Positions 51,644 to 61,219 of a DNA stretch of 64,000 nt are shown one piece after another (position 1 is the first letter of the stretch; each line of letters starts with the position of its first letter). The notes under the pieces were generated by a model. The model was not told the DNA's origin and made no database searches. It saw only the letters and a program-made list of their open reading frames with translations. The DNA comes from Nonomuraea solani (GTDB lineage Bacteria > Actinomycetota > Actinomycetes > Streptosporangiales > Streptosporangiaceae), in the NCBI RefSeq assembly GCF_900108335.1, contig NZ_FNVT01000004.1:744001-808000 (forward strand), written 5' to 3'. A program made the position numbers and the translations under genes.

Positions 51644-52488
51644 CCCGCGCGCCCATGCTCGGCCGATTCAGGTACGGCTACGTGGCGCCCGCGGCGCTGC
51701 TGGTCGCGGGGCTGCTGTACGCGCCCTTCCTGTGGACGGCCTACCTGAGCCTCACCCGCTACGACGGGCTTGAGCCGCCGGCCTTCATCGGCCTGGCCAA
51801 CTTCACCAAGTTCTTCGACGACCCCGCGCTGCTCACCTCCACCCGCAACACGCTGTTCTGGGTGATCGGCACCATGGTGCTGCCGGTCGGGCTCGGGCTG
51901 CTGGTCGCGGTGTTGTCCTACGACATCAAGGGCGGCGCGTGGTATCGGGTGCCGTTCATGCTGCCGTACGCGCTGAGCGGCGCCGGCCTCGCCATGGTGT
52001 GGAGCCCGATCCTGTCGCATGACGGCATCGCCAACCTGCTCCTCGGCGTGGACACCGCGTTCCTGCAGGAGGCGCCGTACAACACGCTCGCCATGTTGCT
52101 GGTCTGGACGTGGCAGCAGCTCGGCGTGAACACGCTGCTGTTCGTGGTGGGCCTGCAGTCGATCCCGAAGGAGCCGATCGAGGCCGCGCGGCTCGACGGG
52201 GCCTCGGGGTGGGGGCTGTTCCGGCACGTGATCTGGCCGCTGATGCGCCCGCTGACCGCCGTCGTGGTCGGGCTCGCGCTGGTGGCCAGCCTGAAGACGT
52301 TCGACATCGTGTGGGTGATGACGCAGGGCGGCCCGGGGCGCAACTCCGAGACGCTGGCGGTGACCATGTACAAGGAGACGTTCGTGGCCAGCGACTACGG
52401 CTACGGCTCAGCGGTCGCGGTGATGCTGACCGTCGTCACGGGGCTGGCCTCCTACCTCTACCTGCGCAGGCAGGTGACCGCCACGTGA
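51640..52488 (+). CDS. Carbohydrate ABC transporter permease, MalF-like
   Basis: A 282-residue inner-membrane permease with six helices (first YVAPAALLVAGLLYAPFLWT). The EAA loop reads EPIEAARLDGASGWGLFRHV. GTG 51640 overlaps the SBP stop by 4 bp, and its own end overlaps the next permease start by 4 bp. Confidence 0.93.
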   Translation: MTRAPMLGRFRYGYVAPAALLVAGLLYAPFLWTAYLSLTRYDGLEPPAFIGLANFTKFFDDPALLTSTRNTLFWVIGTMVLPVGLGLLVAVLSYDIKGGAWYRVPFMLPYALSGAGLAMVWSPILSHDGIANLLLGVDTAFLQEAPYNTLAMLLVWTWQQLGVNTLLFVVGLQSIPKEPIEAARLDGASGWGLFRHVIWPLMRPLTAVVVGLALVASLKTFDIVWVMTQGGPGRNSETLAVTMYKETFVASDYGYGSAVAVMLTVVTGLASYLYLRRQVTAT

Positions 52489-53294
52489 TCAGGCGCGCCG
52501 TGCTCATCGTGCTCGGGCTGATCTGGCTCGGGCCCACCTACCTGCTGCTCGTCAACGCCTCGCGGCCGGCCGACGCCTACGATCCGGGCCGCGCGTGGGT
52601 GCCGTCCGGCGACTTCGCGCTGCTGGAGAACTTCGGCCGGGCCCTGGAGAGCGCGAACCTGACGCAGAGCCTGGCCAGCACCGCCCTGTACAGCGTCGTC
52701 TCCCCGCTGCTCGGAGTGATCATCGGGGCGCTGGCCGGGTACACGATCGTGGTGCTGCGGCTGCGCGGCGGTTTCTGGTGGTTCCTGCTGATCTTCGGCG
52801 GCACCGTCTTCCCCACGCAGATGCTGCTCGTGCCGCTGTTCGTCGGCTACAGCGACGCCGGTCTGTACGACAGCCGCGTCGGCATGATCCTCGTCTACAC
52901 GGCCGTCAACGTGCCGCTGGCCGCGTTCGTCCTGCGTAACTTCTACAGCGGCGTGGCCTTCTCGATCTTCGAGGCCGCGCGCATGGACGGCGCCTCCACC
53001 TGGCGCATCTTCTGGCGGATCTACCTGCCGATCTCGTTCAGCGCGCTGATGGCCGTGTTCATCCTCGAGTTCACCTTCATCTGGAACGACCTCATCTTCG
53101 GCCTGACCCTGACCCAGACCGAAGAGGTACGGCCCGTGATGACCGCCATCGCGGGCCTCATGAGCGACGTGTACGCCGGCACCCCGGTCCCCGTCGGCCT
53201 GGCCGCGGGCCTCGTGGTCTCGCTGCCGACGGTCGTGCTGTTCCTCGCCACCCAGCGCCTCTTCGCCAGGGGCCTGTCTCTAGGGAGTGTGTAA
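52485..53294 (+). CDS. Carbohydrate ABC transporter permease, MalG-like
   Basis: A 269-residue permease beginning VIRRAVLIVLGLIWLGPTYL, with EAA-loop IFEAARMDGASTWRIFWRIY and six predicted helices. GTG 52485 overlaps the upstream permease stop (GTGA). Its TAA stop shares a base with the ATG of the mannosidase gene (TAATG), so importer and hydrolase are coupled. No ATPase is encoded nearby. Confidence 0.93.
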   Translation: MIRRAVLIVLGLIWLGPTYLLLVNASRPADAYDPGRAWVPSGDFALLENFGRALESANLTQSLASTALYSVVSPLLGVIIGALAGYTIVVLRLRGGFWWFLLIFGGTVFPTQMLLVPLFVGYSDAGLYDSRVGMILVYTAVNVPLAAFVLRNFYSGVAFSIFEAARMDGASTWRIFWRIYLPISFSALMAVFILEFTFIWNDLIFGLTLTQTEEVRPVMTAIAGLMSDVYAGTPVPVGLAAGLVVSLPTVVLFLATQRLFARGLSLGSV

Positions 53295-56269
53295 TGACCA
53301 GCCGGTTGCTCCAGCGCAGCCTGGGAAGCCCCGACTACGACGGGATCAGGCAGGCGCTGCGCGACGACACCTCGACGCCGGTCATCCGCGTGCGCGGGCT
53401 CGAAGTGCGGGTCGCGGTGCTGCCGCTGTTCACCCACGACGGCCGCCAGGCGGTCCGGGTGTCGAGCACCGAGCCGCTCACCCACGTGCTCGTGGGGGTG
53501 GACAGCGCGTCCGGCACCGACGTGACGCTGCTGGTCCCCGAGGTGGACGCGCCGCGCGTGCTGACCCTGGAGTGCCGCGACGACGCCGGGGTGATCGGCA
53601 GCGCGCCGATCACGGTGACGCCGCAGCGCAAGTGGAGCGTGTTCGTGGTGCACCACTCGCACCTGGACATCGGCTACACCGACCCGCAGGGCACGGTGCT
53701 CCGCCACCACCTCGACTACCTCGACGCGGCGGTACGGCTGGCGGAGGAGACCGAGTCCTGGCCGGACGACGCCAAGTTCCGGTGGACGGTCGAGTCCTCG
53801 ATGCCGGCGCTGAAGTGGCTCGACGCCCGGCCCGCCGAGCGGGTCGAGTCGTTCGCCCGGCTGGCCAGGGCGGGCCTGATCGAGGTGACGGCGCTGCCGT
53901 TCCAGTTGCACACCGAGGCGTGCTCCACCGAGGAGCTGCACCGGCAACTGCGCTTCACCCACCAGCTCGAACGGCGGTTCGGCTTCGCCACCAAGTCGGC
54001 CATGCACACCGACGTGCCGGGGGCGGTCGTCGGGCTGGTGGACGCGCTCAACGCGGCCGGCGTGCGCTACCTGGCCGCGGCCCACAACTGGGCGGGGCGC
54101 TCGGTGCCCTATCTGCACGGCGGTGACAAGCTGACCAGGCCGTTCCGGTGGCGGGCGCCGAGCGGGAACGAGATTCTCGTGTGGTTCACCGACACGCCGC
54201 ACGGCATGGCGTACATGGAGGGCAACACGGTCGGGCTGACCGACTCCTACGAGCTGGCCGACGACCTGCTGCCGCGCTACCTGTCGGCGCTGGCCACGCG
54301 GGGCTACCCGTACGGGCCGGGGACGTTCGGGTGGCAGGGGCCTGACGCGCCGCGGGAGCCGTACGAGCTGGACGCGCTGCACCTGCGCGTGCAGGGCGCG
54401 CACGCCGACAACGCGGGCCCGTCGATCGTGCCGGCGTCGATCGCGCGCCGCTGGAACGAGGAGTGGGCCTTCCCGCGCCTGCGCTCGGCCGTCAACAGCG
54501 ACTTCTTCGAGCACGTCGAGGAGCGCTACCTCGACCGGCTGGCCGTGCACGAGGGCGACTGGACCGACTGGTGGGCCGACGGGCTCGGCTCGGGCGCGCG
54601 CCCGCTGGGCTACGTGCGCCGGGCGCAGTCGGCGCTGCGGGTCGCCGAGACGCTGCACACGCTCGCGGGCGTGGACGCCACCGAGCAGATCGACGCCGCC
54701 TACGACAAGGTCGCGCTGTTCAACGAGCACACCTGGGGCGCGGCCAACCCGTGGGAGGACGCCGAGGAGGCGGGCGACTCCGGCGGCCTGCAGTGGACGC
54801 GCAAGTCCTCCGGCGCCTACGACGCCCAGGACGACGCGGCCGACCTGCTGCACGCCGCGACCCGCAGGTTCGGCGCGGCGCTGTCGGAGGTGGGCGCCGA
54901 GGGCGGCGCGCTGGCCTCGTTCGCCGTCTTCAACCCCGGCACCCGGGAGCGGACCGACGTCGTACGCGCGTTCCTGCCGAGAGACGTGGTGGGCGCGGAC
55001 GTGCCGATCGCGCTGGTGGACTCGCGCACCGGGCGGACGCTGCCGCACCACGAGGAGTTCGTGGACCCGGTGGACTGGCCGACCCGGCCGATCGGGCGGC
55101 ACATCCACGCCCTCGTGCCGGACGTCCCCGGCTACGGCTACGCGCGGGTGGACGTCGTTCCAGGTGAGAGCCAGGCCCCCGAGCCGGTCGACCTCGACCT
55201 GGGCACGATGATCGAGAACGAGTTCTACCGCGTGACGTACGACGTCCGCGAGGGCTACATCAGCTCGATCTTCGACAAGCGCGCGGGCCGCGAGCTGGTC
55301 AACGGCGAGGCCGCCGCCGGATTCGGCCAGTACGTCTACGACCAGTACGCCACCGCCCCGCACTTCAACCACCTGTCGGGCCACGTCGGCGCGCACGACC
55401 GCACCCTGCTCGGCGACCGCGCCATCGGCACCCACGCCACCGTCACCAAGACCGAGCGCACCGCCGTCGGCGAGAAGCTGGTCGTGGAGCTGCGGGGCAA
55501 GGGCGTCGACTGGATCCGCACCACGATCGAGCTCCACTACGGCGTGCCCCGGGTCGACCTGACCTACCGGCTCGCCAAGCAGGGCACCCCGGCCAAGGAG
55601 GCCGTCTTCCTGGCCTTCCCGTTCGCCGCGAGCGCGCCCACGGCCTGGGAGCTGACCGGTGGCGTGGGCGGCCCGGACGTGCCCAGGGTGCCGGGTTCGG
55701 CCGAGTACATGCTGCCGATCAGGCACTGGATCGCCTTCGAGGACGCCGAGCTGACCGTCGCCTGGGTCACCATGGAGGCGCCGCTGGTGCAGCTCGGCAC
55801 CATCCACATGCCGTACGCGCCGTTCCCGCCGACCCTCGACCAGGAGGACGGCACGGTCTACTCGTGGGCACTCAACAACATCTGGGACACCAACTTCCCC
55901 GCACAGCAGCAGGGCGAGACCACGTTCCGCTACGCGGTCGGCTCGGAGGCGGGCGTCCAGGGGCGGCGGCTCGGCGCGTCGACGGCCTCGGGGCTGACCG
56001 AGCCGTTCGTGGGCGCGCTGATCACCGACAGCCCGGACGTCTCCGAGACGTACGTGAGCGTCGACCATCCCGACGTCCTCGTCACGTCGATCGGCCGGGC
56101 GGGTGACGAGCGGGTGGTGCGACTGCAGTCGCTGGCCGCCGAGCCCGTCGAGGTGACCGTGAAACTGGCGGGCCTGCGCTCGGCGCGCGACCTGGAGGTC
56201 GTGGACGAGTCGGTCAAGGTGGCACTGCCGGCCTGTGGAGTGGCCGTCGTTTGGGGGACGTGCGCGTGA
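53294..56269 (+). CDS. Glycoside hydrolase family 38-type alpha-mannosidase-like protein
   Basis: A 991-residue cytoplasmic enzyme (no signal peptide). The catalytic domain starts near residue 115: VFVVHHSHLDIGYTDPQGTV with metal-binding H-x-D, EVTALPFQLHTEACSTEELH, KSAMHTDVPGAVVGLVDALN with the predicted Asp nucleophile region, and HNWAGRSVPYLHGGDK. Large beta-sandwich domains follow (NEFYRVTYDVREGYISSIFD). It should hydrolyse alpha-mannosidic or related bonds of imported oligosaccharides. The exact specificity cannot be read. Confidence 0.85.
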   Translation: MTSRLLQRSLGSPDYDGIRQALRDDTSTPVIRVRGLEVRVAVLPLFTHDGRQAVRVSSTEPLTHVLVGVDSASGTDVTLLVPEVDAPRVLTLECRDDAGVIGSAPITVTPQRKWSVFVVHHSHLDIGYTDPQGTVLRHHLDYLDAAVRLAEETESWPDDAKFRWTVESSMPALKWLDARPAERVESFARLARAGLIEVTALPFQLHTEACSTEELHRQLRFTHQLERRFGFATKSAMHTDVPGAVVGLVDALNAAGVRYLAAAHNWAGRSVPYLHGGDKLTRPFRWRAPSGNEILVWFTDTPHGMAYMEGNTVGLTDSYELADDLLPRYLSALATRGYPYGPGTFGWQGPDAPREPYELDALHLRVQGAHADNAGPSIVPASIARRWNEEWAFPRLRSAVNSDFFEHVEERYLDRLAVHEGDWTDWWADGLGSGARPLGYVRRAQSALRVAETLHTLAGVDATEQIDAAYDKVALFNEHTWGAANPWEDAEEAGDSGGLQWTRKSSGAYDAQDDAADLLHAATRRFGAALSEVGAEGGALASFAVFNPGTRERTDVVRAFLPRDVVGADVPIALVDSRTGRTLPHHEEFVDPVDWPTRPIGRHIHALVPDVPGYGYARVDVVPGESQAPEPVDLDLGTMIENEFYRVTYDVREGYISSIFDKRAGRELVNGEAAAGFGQYVYDQYATAPHFNHLSGHVGAHDRTLLGDRAIGTHATVTKTERTAVGEKLVVELRGKGVDWIRTTIELHYGVPRVDLTYRLAKQGTPAKEAVFLAFPFAASAPTAWELTGGVGGPDVPRVPGSAEYMLPIRHWIAFEDAELTVAWVTMEAPLVQLGTIHMPYAPFPPTLDQEDGTVYSWALNNIWDTNFPAQQQGETTFRYAVGSEAGVQGRRLGASTASGLTEPFVGALITDSPDVSETYVSVDHPDVLVTSIGRAGDERVVRLQSLAAEPVEVTVKLAGLRSARDLEVVDESVKVALPACGVAVVWGTCA

Positions 56270-57492
56270 AGATCGTCGATATCCGGGCCACGACGGTCGC
56301 GGTTCCGCTGGAGGCGCCGCTGCGGCACAGCAACGGCGCCCACTGGGGGCGGTTCATCCGCACGATCGTCGAGGTCGAGGCCGACAACGGGCTGGTCGGC
56401 CTGGGGGAGATGGGAGGAGGTGGGGAGAGTGCGGAGGCGGCGTTCCGCGCGCTGGTGCCGTACCTGAAGGGTCATGATCCGTTCCAGTTGGAGGCGCTGC
56501 GCTTCAAGATCGCCAACCCGACGGCCTCGCTCTACAACAACCGCACGCAACTGCTGGCCGCCATCGAGTTCGCCTGCATCGACCTCATCGGCCGGCACCT
56601 TGGGGTCTCCGCCAGTGACCTGCTCGGCGGGCGGATCCGCGACGCGGTGCCGTTCGCCTCCTACCTGTTCTTCCGGTACGCCGCCGACGGCCACCCCGAG
56701 ATCCGCACCCCCGACCAGCTCGTCGAGCAGACCGCGCGGCTCAAGGCGGAGCACGGGTTCACCGTGCACAAGCTCAAGGGCGGGGTGTTCCCGCCCGACT
56801 ACGAGCTGGAGTGCTACCGGGCGCTGGCCGAGGCGTTCCCGCAGGACCGGCTCAGGTACGACCCCAACGCCGTGCTGTCGGTGGCCGAGGGGCTGCGCTT
56901 CGGCCGGGCCATCGAGGGGCTGAACAACGACTACCTGGAGGACCCCGTCTGGGGGCTCGAAGGGCTCAGGATCGTGCGCGAGCAGGTCAAGGTGCCGCTG
57001 GCCACCAACACGGTCGTGGTCAACTTCGAGCAGCTCGCCTCCAACGTGCTGCGCCGGGCCGCCGACGTGGTGCTGCTGGACACGACGTTCTGGGGCGGCA
57101 TCAGGCCGTGTGTCAAGGCGGCGGGGGTGTGCGAGACGTTCCAGCTCGGGGTGGCCGTGCACTCGTCGGGGGAGCTGGGCATCCAGCTCGCGACCATGCT
57201 GCACCTGGGCGCGGTGCTGCCGAACCTCACCTACGCCGCCGACGCGCACTACCACCAGCTCAGGGACGACGTGATCGAGGGCGGCAAGCTGGCCTACGCC
57301 GACGGCGCCATCGCCGTGCCGTCAGGTCCCGGGCTGGGCGTGCGGCTGGATCGCGAGCGGGTGGCGCGCTACGCCGAGCTCTACCGGGAGCTGGGTGGCT
57401 ATCCCTACGACCGCGATCCGGGACGGCCCGACTGGTACGCGACCGTCCCGAACGAGCGCTTCGCGGATCCGACCGTAGAAATCACCCCATAA
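56266..57492 (+). CDS. Enolase-superfamily sugar-acid dehydratase/racemase (MR/MLE type)
   Basis: A 408-residue enzyme. N-terminal capping domain VKIVDIRATTVAVPLEAPLR and the barrel: base motif K-L-K in TVHKLKGGVF, metal ligands in LRYDPNAVLS (Asp), NNDYLEDPVWGL (Glu) and the third strand, and catalytic His in GVAVHSSGELGIQLA. This pattern fits mandelate-racemase/glucarate-dehydratase relatives, which dehydrate sugar acids. GTG 56266 overlaps the mannosidase stop by 4 bp. With the SDR in the opposing operon it suggests non-phosphorylative sugar oxidation. Confidence 0.87.
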   Translation: MKIVDIRATTVAVPLEAPLRHSNGAHWGRFIRTIVEVEADNGLVGLGEMGGGGESAEAAFRALVPYLKGHDPFQLEALRFKIANPTASLYNNRTQLLAAIEFACIDLIGRHLGVSASDLLGGRIRDAVPFASYLFFRYAADGHPEIRTPDQLVEQTARLKAEHGFTVHKLKGGVFPPDYELECYRALAEAFPQDRLRYDPNAVLSVAEGLRFGRAIEGLNNDYLEDPVWGLEGLRIVREQVKVPLATNTVVVNFEQLASNVLRRAADVVLLDTTFWGGIRPCVKAAGVCETFQLGVAVHSSGELGIQLATMLHLGAVLPNLTYAADAHYHQLRDDVIEGGKLAYADGAIAVPSGPGLGVRLDRERVARYAELYRELGGYPYDRDPGRPDWYATVPNERFADPTVEITP

Positions 57493-57502
57493 GTTAAGCG
57501 AC

Positions 57503-58939
57503 ATGTCTGAAGAATCGAAGCCTGCCGCTCCTGCCGACAACCTGGTCACGACCTCGCACGTGCTGCCGTCCGGGCAGAGTTACACCGCGACCACCGGGAC
57601 CATGGTGCTGCGCGAGGAGGTGTTCACGGACGGCAAGTTCGAGGGGTTCCGGCCCAAGGCCGAGATGTTCCTGACCTCGTACACGCTGGACGGGGCCGAG
57701 CCGTTGAACCGGCCGGTCACGTTCGCCTTCAACGGCGGGCCGGGGTCGTCGAGCGTGTGGCTGCACCTGGGCGTGCTCGGGCCGCGCCGGGTCGTGATGG
57801 GGGACGCGGGGGCGCTCCTGCCTCCCCCTTACGGGCTGACCGACAACGAGGAGACCCTGCTGACGGTGAGCGACCTGGTCTTCATCGACCCGGTCTCGAC
57901 CGGCTACTCGCGGGCGGCCGAGGGTGAGAAGGCGGAGCCGTACCACGGCTTCACCGGCGACCTGGAGTCGGTCGGCGAGCTCATCAGGTTGTGGACCACC
58001 AGGAACGGGCGGTGGATGTCGCCGAAGTTCCTGGCGGGCGAGTCGTACGGGACCGTCAGGGCGGCCGGGCTGGCCGAGCACCTGCAGTCGCGCTACGGGA
58101 TGTACCTCAACGGCCTGATGCTGATCTCCTCGGTGCTCGACTTCATCACCGGCGAGTTCAACGAGGGCAACGACCTGGCCTACGCCCTCTATTTGCCGAC
58201 ATATGCGGCCATCGCGCATTATCACGGGCTGCACGGTGACCGGCCGCTGGCCGAGGTGCTGAGCGAGGCCGAGCAGTACGCCGAGCGCGACTACCTGTGG
58301 GCGCTGGCCCGCGGCAACCGCCTCACCGCCGGGGAGCGCTCGGCCGCGGTCACCAAGGTCGCCGCGCTGACCGGGCTGAGCGAGGACTACGTCGACCGGG
58401 TCAACCTGCGGATCGAGCACATCCGCTTCTTCACCGAGGTGCTGCGCTCGCGCCGGCTGACCGTCGGACGCCTCGACGGCCGCTTCACCGGCTGGGACGC
58501 CGACGCCGGTCGCGAGCACTTCGCCGCCGACCCCAGCATGGACGCGATCATGGGGCCCTACAGCGCCGCGCTCAACCACTATCTGCGTTCCGAGCTGGGG
58601 TTCGCCAACGACCTGCCGTACGAGGTGATCACCTCGCGGGTGCAGCCGTGGTCGTACAAGGAGTTCGAGGGCGCGCACATCCAGGTGGTCGACAAGCTCG
58701 GCATGGCCATGCGGGCCAACCCGCACCTGCGGGTGCACGTGGCCTGCGGATACCACGACGGCGCGACCCCGTACTACGCGGCCGAGCACGCGCTCGCCCA
58801 CCTGCCCGTGCCCGCCGAGCTGGCCGGCAACATCGAGTTCAAGTACTACGAGGCCGGCCACATGATGTACGTGCACGAGCCCACCCGGCTGAGCCAGTCA
58901 GCCGACCTGGCCGCCTTCGTGCTCGGCCAGCAGACGTGA
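57503..58939 (+). CDS. Serine carboxypeptidase-like peptidase (family S10)
   Basis: A 478-residue peptidase: FAFNGGPGSSSVWLHLGVLG (oxyanion loop), VFIDPVSTGYSRA, nucleophile motif LAGESYGTVRAAGLAEHL, catalytic Asp in VHVACGYHDGATP and His in YYEAGHMMYVH. No signal peptide is seen, which is usual for bacterial S10 members. It starts 10 bp after the dehydratase gene, so is probably co-transcribed although a peptidase is unexpected in a sugar operon. Confidence 0.88.
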   Translation: MSEESKPAAPADNLVTTSHVLPSGQSYTATTGTMVLREEVFTDGKFEGFRPKAEMFLTSYTLDGAEPLNRPVTFAFNGGPGSSSVWLHLGVLGPRRVVMGDAGALLPPPYGLTDNEETLLTVSDLVFIDPVSTGYSRAAEGEKAEPYHGFTGDLESVGELIRLWTTRNGRWMSPKFLAGESYGTVRAAGLAEHLQSRYGMYLNGLMLISSVLDFITGEFNEGNDLAYALYLPTYAAIAHYHGLHGDRPLAEVLSEAEQYAERDYLWALARGNRLTAGERSAAVTKVAALTGLSEDYVDRVNLRIEHIRFFTEVLRSRRLTVGRLDGRFTGWDADAGREHFAADPSMDAIMGPYSAALNHYLRSELGFANDLPYEVITSRVQPWSYKEFEGAHIQVVDKLGMAMRANPHLRVHVACGYHDGATPYYAAEHALAHLPVPAELAGNIEFKYYEAGHMMYVHEPTRLSQSADLAAFVLGQQT

Positions 58940-59818
58940 GGCCCGGTTCAGGCGCTGTCTGAGGTTGGCGCGGAGTGCGTCGAAACGGCCGGCGTTGTCG
59001 CGGATGACGGCCCGCTGCAGTTCGGCGTCCGCCGCGTACCAGGCCGCGACCAGGCCCGACGACCACTTGCAGGTGGTGTCGGCCGTCGCCGTCTGTTTCT
59101 CGTCCTCGGTCACGGCCGGCTCGTCCAGGTCCCAGCGGCCGTCGGCGATGGCGGCCTCGGGAGCCGGGTAGGAGTGCCCGGCCTGGCTCATGCACGACTG
59201 CCAGCGCTTGACCGCGGCGGTCACCGACGGGTGCTTGGCGGCCTGTTCCAGCGTGAGCGAGTCCTGCAGGGACAACCACGGCCAGTCCGCCTTGCGGGCG
59301 CCCTTGTCCAGGACGAGCGTCGCGCGGTCGAGGCAGCCCCGGTCGGCCGCGGTGCCGTACAGGCGGTGGCGGGTGGGCTTGGGCAGTTTGCCGGCCCAGG
59401 CGCCGGTCGTGTCGGGAGAGGGCGGCCTGGCCAGGTGGTAGCCGTGGAGCCTGGCCGCCTCGGTGTCGGCGACGCCGTAGCGGCGGGAGTTGCCGGGGTC
59501 CACGGCGGCGATGGTGACGGGGTCCTCGGCGGGCGGCTTGATGGTGATGCCCTGCTTGCGCATGCACCGCACGACGAGGTGGTTGTGGGCGTTGCCCAGG
59601 ACGGCCCGCTGCTCGGGAGTGCTCTTGTAGGCGTCGAACGGCAGCACCAGCTCCGACACCGAGGCGACGCCCCTGGCGGGCGTCGGTGGCGCGGGCTCGT
59701 CGATGCCACAGGCCGCGGCGGTCGTCATCAGCAGCAGCGTGCTCGCGAGGACACCGCGGCAGCCGGTTTCCGGCGGCCAAGCCCGGAAACCGGCACTCCC
59801 GTTATTACTCAGCGGCAC
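58898..59818 (-). CDS. Hypothetical lipoprotein
   Basis: A 306-residue protein with a lipoprotein signal (TLLLMTTAAACGID). The mature part has paired Cys residues (VVRCMRKQGI, DRGCLDRATL, WQSCMSQAGHSYP, TTCKWSSGLVAAW), a pattern common in secreted actinobacterial proteins of unknown function. It overlaps the convergent S10 gene by about 42 bp and the start of its gene overlaps the inhibitor gene stop by 10 bp. Confidence 0.7.
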   Translation of the reverse strand: MPLSNNGSAGFRAWPPETGCRGVLASTLLLMTTAAACGIDEPAPPTPARGVASVSELVLPFDAYKSTPEQRAVLGNAHNHLVVRCMRKQGITIKPPAEDPVTIAAVDPGNSRRYGVADTEAARLHGYHLARPPSPDTTGAWAGKLPKPTRHRLYGTAADRGCLDRATLVLDKGARKADWPWLSLQDSLTLEQAAKHPSVTAAVKRWQSCMSQAGHSYPAPEAAIADGRWDLDEPAVTEDEKQTATADTTCKWSSGLVAAWYAADAELQRAVIRDNAGRFDALRANLRQRLNRASRLLAEHEGGQVG

Positions 59819-60228
59819 CAGATGTCGATCGCGCTGGTGCGGTTGTTGCCGATGGCGTTGTTCGCCAGGAAGCCGTCGTTCGAGTTGTGCGTGAATGTGC
59901 TGTGGGCACCGGTGTAACCGGCGTGCTGCCAGAGGGTGGCACTGCAGCCGACACGGTTCCTGACCGAGCTGGACTCGTTGTTCATGCTGTGCCAGGAATT
60001 GCTGAAGTCCCAGTTCAGCCAGTTGTTGTCGGCGAGGTTGGAGTCGTCCTTGACGAAGTCCCGCCAGTGGTCGACCTGACCGCGGTTGTAATCGAATCCG
60101 GCATAAAGGCAGACGCGACCGCCGTAGCAGGTCGAGCGGGGGCTGGCCACCGCGGCGGCCGCGGGGACGACCACAGTGAACATCGCCGCCGCCGCGACGA
60201 ATCCGGCGGCCTTCTTGGATAGCCTCAC
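59809..60228 (-). CDS. Secreted peptidase inhibitor, family I36 (SMPI-like)
   Basis: A 139-residue secreted protein. Signal peptide KKAAGFVAAAAMFTVVVPAA, ending near VASPRS. The mature domain has a beta/gamma-crystallin-like fold with CYGGRVCLYAGFDYNRGQVD and SSVRNRVGCSATLWQHAGYT; four Cys could form two disulfides. Relatives inhibit metalloproteases. GTG 60228 has GAGGAG upstream. Confidence 0.83.
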   Translation of the reverse strand: MRLSKKAAGFVAAAAMFTVVVPAAAAVASPRSTCYGGRVCLYAGFDYNRGQVDHWRDFVKDDSNLADNNWLNWDFSNSWHSMNNESSSVRNRVGCSATLWQHAGYTGAHSTFTHNSNDGFLANNAIGNNRTSAIDIWCR

Positions 60229-60448
60229 AGGTCTCTCCTCGATCGGTGAGTCGTTTCGACCTCGTAACTTAGCGTGCCGAATCGAATGCGAGTTGTTATG
60301 ACTCGCCGATTCCCAATAGGGCTCCGCGCCCGGGAAGGGTCGCGTGCCCCGGCCCGCCGACTCACTCGTATCAGTGTTATGACCTGGGACTTCGTCGCAT
60401 TGACGCAATTCTTGGCGCTAATGGAGGAACCCGTGGCCTGCGCTCGAC

Positions 60449-61219
60449 CTATTCGGGAAGCGCCGCCGGATTCTGCGCCAGCAATCCGCCGTCCACGCGG
60501 TGCTCGGCGCCCGTGATGAACGATGATCGCGGCCCGGCCAGAAACGCCACCAATTCGGCCACCTCTTCCGGGCGGCCCACGCGGCCCAGCGGATGGGAGC
60601 GGCCCCACTGCGCCACCTGCTCCTCCTGCGACAGCTCGCCCCGCCACAAATCCGCCGCCCAGCGCAGCATGGGGGTGTCGACCGAGCCGGGGCAGACCAC
60701 GTTCACCCGGATGCCGTCGGCGGCGTGGTCGAGCGCCATCGCCCTGGTCAGGCCGTTGAGCGCGGCCTTGCTCGCCGTGTAGGCGGCGACCTGGGCCTGG
60801 GAGGAGAACGCCTGCACCGACGACATGATCACGATCGAGCCGCCGCCGCGCGCCCGCAGCTTCGGGATCGCGGCCTGGCAGGCGAGGTAGACGCCCTTGA
60901 GGTTGATGTCGAGCACCTCGTCCCAGACGTCCTCGGGGGTGTCCTCGACGGTGCCGTAGCGCTGCACGCCCGCGCAGGTCACCACGATGTCGAGCCCGCC
61001 GAAGCGCTCCACGGCCAGGTCCGCCAGGGCGCGCATCTCGCCGGCTCGGCGCACGTCGGCGATCCGGCCGAGGACGCGCTCGCTGTCCAGCTCGGCGTCC
61101 TTGTCGACGCCGCAGAACACCACGGAGGCGCCGTCGGCGGCCAGCCGGTCCACCACCGCCCGCCCGATTCCCATCGAACCGCCGGTGACCAACGCGACTT
61201 TCCCGGCAAACTCGCTCAC
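60449..61219 (-). CDS. Short-chain dehydrogenase/reductase
   Basis: A 256-residue classical SDR: cofactor motif VTGGSMGIGRAV (T-G-x-x-x-G-x-G), NAG-like VVTCAGVQRYG, catalytic Ser in SIVIMSSVQAFSS and Y-x-x-x-K in AAYTASKAALNGL. It probably oxidises a sugar or sugar lactone using NAD(P). GTG 61219 overlaps the stop of the mutarotase gene by 4 bp (GTGA), making it third in the opposing operon. Confidence 0.9.
   Translation of the reverse strand: MSEFAGKVALVTGGSMGIGRAVVDRLAADGASVVFCGVDKDAELDSERVLGRIADVRRAGEMRALADLAVERFGGLDIVVTCAGVQRYGTVEDTPEDVWDEVLDINLKGVYLACQAAIPKLRARGGGSIVIMSSVQAFSSQAQVAAYTASKAALNGLTRAMALDHAADGIRVNVVCPGSVDTPMLRWAADLWRGELSQEEQVAQWGRSHPLGRVGRPEEVAELVAFLAGPRSSFITGAEHRVDGGLLAQNPAALPE

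Noticed and set aside
53021..56068. A 1015-codon minus-strand open frame opposite the mannosidase-type gene
   Set aside because: It is the antisense shadow of a GC-biased gene: Arg/Val/Gly/His-rich, no domain, no ribosome site, and the plus strand carries clear GH38 motifs.
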